64,000 bases of DNA from Saprospiraceae bacterium (lineage in GTDB: Bacteria > Bacteroidota > Bacteroidia > Chitinophagales > Saprospiraceae): the NCBI GenBank assembly GCA_024103195.1, contig JAGFIW010000206.1:26603-90602 (forward strand). Direction: 5' to 3'. Under the pieces are notes generated by a model. That model made no database searches. It was not told where the DNA came from and saw nothing but the letters and a program-made list of their open reading frames with translations. This document shows, one piece after another, positions 61,301-64,000 of the stretch (within the stretch, counting starts at the first letter, position 1; the number at the start of each line of letters is the position of its first letter). The translations under genes and the position numbers were made by a program.

Positions 61301-63938
61301 CGGTGAAGAAGTCCGCCTTTCGCTACCGCCGGGTGAAGGCGGCCACGCCCTTGTCACGTTGGAAAGCGGAACGCGCATTCTGGAAGCCCGGATGATCCCT
61401 CTGGATGCTGCCCCCAAAACGCACAACCTCCGCATCACGCCCGACATGGTGCCCAACATTTATGTACATGTGTCCCTGTTGCAACCCCACAACCGGGAGA
61501 ACGATCTGCCTGTCCGGCTCTACGGTATTTTGCCCGTGCGCGTCGAAGACCCAGCCACCATCCTGGAGCCCCAGGTACAGGCCCCGTCGGAAATGAGACC
61601 TGACAAGACCTATACCCTGCAAGTCAGCGAGAAAAAAGGCAGGGCCATGACCTATACCATCGCGCTGGTGGATGAGGGTCTGCTGGATCTCACCCGTTTC
61701 AAAACCCCGGATCCGCACAAAAACCTGTACAGCAAACAGGCTTCGGGTGTAAAGACCTGGGACCTCTTTGACCAGGTCCTGGGGGGATACAGCGGTGAGT
61801 TGAAGCGCATTGTGGCTATCGGCGGGGACGGCAGCGCCCCCAAACCCGACGGCAATCCCAAAGCCAGCCGATTCAAACCTGCTGTTGTTCACCTCGGGCC
61901 TTTCCGGCTCGCGGCCGGCAAAACGGCCAGACATGAAGTCGCCATTCCGGCCTATGTGGGCAGTGTCCGGTTGATGCTGGTCGCGGCAGGAGATCTGGCA
62001 TACGGAAGTACGGAGAAAACCATTCCCGTACGAAAACCCCTGATGGCGGCAGCTACGCTACCCCGTCAACTGGGCCTGGGGGAATCGTTTGATCTCGCCG
62101 TCACACTTTTCGCCATGGATCCCAAGGTCAGAGAGGCCACCGTGCATGTGAAGGAGACTTCCGGACTGTTTCGATTTTCCGATCCCTCCGGCCAGCAGGT
62201 GGTCCGGTTTGGCGGGACCGGAGAAAAAACCCTTCATTTCCCCCTGGTAACCGGTGAAAAAAGCGGTGTGGCCCGCGTGGAAATCGAAGTGGAAGGCGGG
62301 GGAGAAATGACGAAGCAAAAGGTGGAGATTGCCGTTCGCAATCCCAATCCCCGGCAGACCGTGACCCACGAAAAAATGCTGCAACCCGGCGAATCCCACA
62401 CATTCCTGGAATCACTTCCCGGGACACCCGGGACCAATGAAGCCGTCCTTCATTTGATGACACTGCCTCCCTTGCAGTTGGGCAACCGGCTCAATTTCCT
62501 GATGAATTATCCGTTCGGCTGTCTGGAACAAACCACGTCGGCTGCCTTTCCACTCGTTTTCCTTCCGGAAGTCATGGAATTGCCTGAACCGGCGGTCCGC
62601 GACATGCGCGACCGGATCAACCGGGCCATCCGGCGGATTCTCAGCATGAAAGATGCCAACGGCCGATTGATGTACTGGCCAGAGGGCAACTATACGCATC
62701 CTTGGTCGGAGGTCAATGCCGTTTTGTTCCTTGCCCTGGCCAGGGATGCCGGTTATCCGGTCCCTGAAGGCGCCTGGCAGAGTGTGCTGGAACAACAGAA
62801 ACGGCTGGCCCACAGTTGGGATCCCTCCACGCTGTCCGCCTCTGAGCATGTGACCGGTACGCCATCGGTACAGGCTTACCGGCTCTATACCCTTGCCGTA
62901 GCCGGCTCCCTGCCATTGGGGGCCCTCAACCGCCTGCGGGAAAGGCCTGACCTCAATACGATGGATCGTTGGCTGGTGGCAGGGGCATATGCCCGGGCGG
63001 GCAAGTCCGATATTGCACGAACGGTTCGCAGCACCCTCGGCCGTGAAATACCGGCCTACCGGGACCGGTTTTTCAGTTTCGGCTCTGATATCCGGGATCT
63101 CGGCCTGATCACAATGGCCCTCCTGGACGGAGGTGATCCTCAAGGCGCTTTCCAGGTCCTCCGCAAAATGGCGGCGGCTTTGAATACCGGGGCCTGGTAC
63201 TCTACGCATTCCATATCCACTGCTTTGTGGGCCTATGCGGCGTATGCCGGCCGGCATGGCAAAGGCAGTGCCCTGAATGCCGTTCTGGTGACGGAGAAGG
63301 ACGGGCGCCGTCAATTGGGGAGCTCCCGGCCGCTGATCCAGCAAAAGCTGGCTCCCGGTGAAGTGGATCAAAAACCGGTCCGCGTGCAAAACACCGGGCA
63401 GGGTCCGCTGTATGTCCAGTTGGCATTGAGTGGACGCCCACCTGCCGGACAGGAAACAGCCGGGAGCCGTGGCATGGACCTCACCATCCGGTATCAGGAT
63501 ATGGAAGGGCGTCCCCTGGATATCCGGCGTCTTCCGGTAGGGACGGATTTCATGGCTGTGGCATCCGTCCTGCATACCGGTGCCACCGACCAGCCGGTCC
63601 AGGAGGTAGCCCTCAGTCAGATCATACCGGCAGGTTGGGAGATCCGAAATACGCGGATGGAGGCCGAATCCACGGTTAAAATCCCTCCTATGTCCTTTAA
63701 ATACAGGGATATTCGGGATGACCGCGCTCATTCCTTTTTCGACCTCCGCAAGGTACGGGACAACCAGGGCCGCATCCTGGCCCAGCTTTATTACATTGGT
63801 CTGACGGCGTCCTATCCCGGACGGTACTATTTGCCGGCCCAACATGCGGAAGCTATGTACGATCCGGATTTTTCGGCTACGGTGCCCGGTCAATGGGTCG
63901 AAGTTTTCGACCCGTCGAGAGAGCGCGAAAACCAATAG
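58311..63938 (+). CDS. Alpha-2-macroglobulin family lipoprotein
   Basis: 1875 residues from the ATG at 58311 (MRIPLLLLIIAALAAGLSCARK, lipobox Cys19); the frame is open from 58197, but the signal fits 58311. It has macroglobulin-like beta domains (e.g. RGWAYTERGVWRPGDSIHLHF, MG2 start), the alpha-2-macroglobulin core (TYTIALVDEGLLDLTRF), and an intact thioester site GCLEQ (C1404, with Q1407) in the alpha-barrel region. Bacterial A2M lipoproteins are thought to trap proteases in the periplasm and protect the envelope; many are encoded next to penicillin-binding protein 1C. The thioester type is the reactive one, in contrast to forms without the Cys. The gene is complete. Confidence 0.95.
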   Translation: MRIPLLLLIIAALAAGLSCARKTVQVSDPEVFQAYLAGYTGSVVSRTSPVVITFTAPYGQDQQDKKPSSSLLRLTPDAKGSLRWSDAYTLRFDPDEPLSEGTEYLGTLDLGGVVDGLPDSLKAFTFRFRTREQYMRMTLQDLTIPEESQPDAFALTGVLYTHDYADAVQVEKCLRPDDFLRKTEISWSHDEQGMTHTFRLYPLRAGKEDLSVNVAWDGAPLELSQKGQESVLLPSSTKFRVMKATAGQGTQSEVRLSFTQLLDKQQDLTGMIYLTNQPDQNPRFLIEGNQVTCYFSSRLEGPQTLMFRNQVRSHSGQLLDQPFTQELDFTQTAPGVRLVGSGNILPNSGQLYFPFEAVNLNAVDVEVFRIHHKNMLQFLQVNPLEGDYELERVGEIVWEGKVDLTALNPERNQHEYVRYALDLARLIEPDPRSLYQIRIGFWKEYSSYACGEETVDGASAEGASPEDEDAYEGYEPYGGETRNLMHFYYGRRGWHRDYKWDDRENPCREEYYNSERFVNRNILASNLGITAKWSEGGDLLVAATDLRTSAPLTGAEVILYNYQMQPLHKGMTDGEGLLLAHHVRKAEFAVVHQGPESGYLVLREHQSLSTSDFPTEGTAVQQGLRGWAYTERGVWRPGDSIHLHFILADPERRLPARYPVTMELSDPRGRQILRLVNGSPVGPVYAFPLAVDDEAPTGVWHARFVAGSAVFHHYLRVETIKPNRYKLQLDLGRARLSQQTEPVSGTLRAAWLHGAPAAGQEVKIDVRAVSVPTRFKGFEAFRFDHPDREKVDQAMAWHKGRTAQDGTVRFEEKTLLGSLQPPGMMRVDFTFRVGEPGGGFSQDFLSLPYDPYTHYAGVRLPVNAEGSPAFDREDKVTLRFVSLTPDGKAAPGRKLEVRLIRKEWQWWWERYRDNRTMAQHAEIGEPLQTRTLTTDQKGEAQWTLAFGEYDRYLVEVCDPASGHCSGEDIYIWNRSDPGRSRELRYLDLKADKEVARPGEEVRLSLPPGEGGHALVTLESGTRILEARMIPLDAAPKTHNLRITPDMVPNIYVHVSLLQPHNRENDLPVRLYGILPVRVEDPATILEPQVQAPSEMRPDKTYTLQVSEKKGRAMTYTIALVDEGLLDLTRFKTPDPHKNLYSKQASGVKTWDLFDQVLGGYSGELKRIVAIGGDGSAPKPDGNPKASRFKPAVVHLGPFRLAAGKTARHEVAIPAYVGSVRLMLVAAGDLAYGSTEKTIPVRKPLMAAATLPRQLGLGESFDLAVTLFAMDPKVREATVHVKETSGLFRFSDPSGQQVVRFGGTGEKTLHFPLVTGEKSGVARVEIEVEGGGEMTKQKVEIAVRNPNPRQTVTHEKMLQPGESHTFLESLPGTPGTNEAVLHLMTLPPLQLGNRLNFLMNYPFGCLEQTTSAAFPLVFLPEVMELPEPAVRDMRDRINRAIRRILSMKDANGRLMYWPEGNYTHPWSEVNAVLFLALARDAGYPVPEGAWQSVLEQQKRLAHSWDPSTLSASEHVTGTPSVQAYRLYTLAVAGSLPLGALNRLRERPDLNTMDRWLVAGAYARAGKSDIARTVRSTLGREIPAYRDRFFSFGSDIRDLGLITMALLDGGDPQGAFQVLRKMAAALNTGAWYSTHSISTALWAYAAYAGRHGKGSALNAVLVTEKDGRRQLGSSRPLIQQKLAPGEVDQKPVRVQNTGQGPLYVQLALSGRPPAGQETAGSRGMDLTIRYQDMEGRPLDIRRLPVGTDFMAVASVLHTGATDQPVQEVALSQIIPAGWEIRNTRMEAESTVKIPPMSFKYRDIRDDRAHSFFDLRKVRDNQGRILAQLYYIGLTASYPGRYYLPAQHAEAMYDPDFSATVPGQWVEVFDPSRERENQ

Positions 63939-63943
63939 CTTCC

Positions 63944-64000
63944 ATGGCTGTTGGAAGGGAATTGCGCCGCAATGCTCTACAGCAACGGTTCATGTTGACC
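63944..64000 (+). CDS. Possible 5' end of a further gene, cut by the window edge
   Basis: An ATG at 63944, five bases after the alpha-2-macroglobulin stop, opens a frame that stays open to the last base (MAVGRELRRNALQQRF...). The basic start would suit a membrane protein. From gene order in other bacteria a penicillin-binding protein 1C (pbpC) would be expected here, but 19 codons cannot show it. Confidence 0.3.
   Translation, partial: MAVGRELRRNALQQRFMLT

Noticed and set aside
1..64000. CRISPR arrays, prophage, insertion sequences, tRNA or rRNA genes
   Set aside because: No regularly spaced short repeats, transposase, integrase or phage structural motifs, and no tRNA/rRNA signatures were seen on either strand.

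Overview
The window is one gene-dense stretch of a Bacteroidota chromosome, most like the Saprospiria (Lewinella/Haliscomenobacter-like lineages). The evidence is: several secreted proteins end in type IX secretion system (T9SS) sorting domains (type A: C10 peptidase, M28 and M1 peptidases, a beta-propeller protein, two alpha/beta-hydrolase-fold proteins; type B: a 1485-residue adhesin-like protein); the ubiE-porT gene pair, porT being a T9SS component; a bacillithiol-type YtxJ; a Bacteroidota-type arginine decarboxylase; and many start-proximal TAnnTTTG elements, the Bacteroidota -7 promoter box. Shine-Dalgarno sites are mostly absent, as usual in this phylum. No tRNA, rRNA, CRISPR array, insertion sequence or prophage was seen.

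Layout. 1-4154: a C10 (streptopain) peptidase cut by the left edge, a small lipoprotein and a convergent M28 peptidase. 4391-8065: a DnaE-type error-prone polymerase alpha subunit without its C-terminal domain, diverging from an XRE-Fic protein across a 25-bp perfect palindrome. 8247-14795: a giant T9SS type B protein and a Cys-rich secreted protein of unknown role. 14796-21560: rhodanese, Nudix, pyrE, M42 peptidase, trmD, a TraR/DksA-like protein and arginine decarboxylase. 21827-31747: a TPR protein, gyrA, ubiE-porT, an AcpH-like phosphodiesterase, ychF, a pseudouridine synthase, an M48 lipoprotein and pdhB. 31905-34440: a small lipoprotein, ytxJ and mnmD in one operon, then a dicarboxylate/amino-acid symporter. 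34468-38212: a T9SS propeller protein, then a stand-alone DnaE C-terminal domain under the same palindrome as the 4391-6859 gene, then a small secreted protein. 38412-44064: mutS diverging from a TerB-like gene and an M1 peptidase. 44169-51819: a di-haem cytochrome c peroxidase, a TonB-dependent receptor and two paralogous T9SS hydrolase-fold proteins. 51969-58174: rimM-mnmA, a small unknown protein, a TlpA-like thioredoxin lipoprotein and a TIR-like/TPR/SDR fusion. 58311-63938: an alpha-2-macroglobulin lipoprotein, followed by the possible start of another gene.

The most notable result is that one DnaE-type polymerase appears to be encoded as two genes about 30 kb apart. The N-terminal part (PHP, polymerase and helix-hairpin-helix regions) is at 4391-6859 and the C-terminal OB-fold part at 37090-37554. 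Each is preceded by the same palindrome (core AAAACAATTTGTTTT) overlapping a TAnnTTTG promoter box at almost the same distance from the start codon, which suggests that one repressor controls both halves. Other highlights are the TIR-like/TPR/SDR fusion and the two hydrolase-fold paralogues, which lack the nucleophile serine and share a recently homogenised 3' end.
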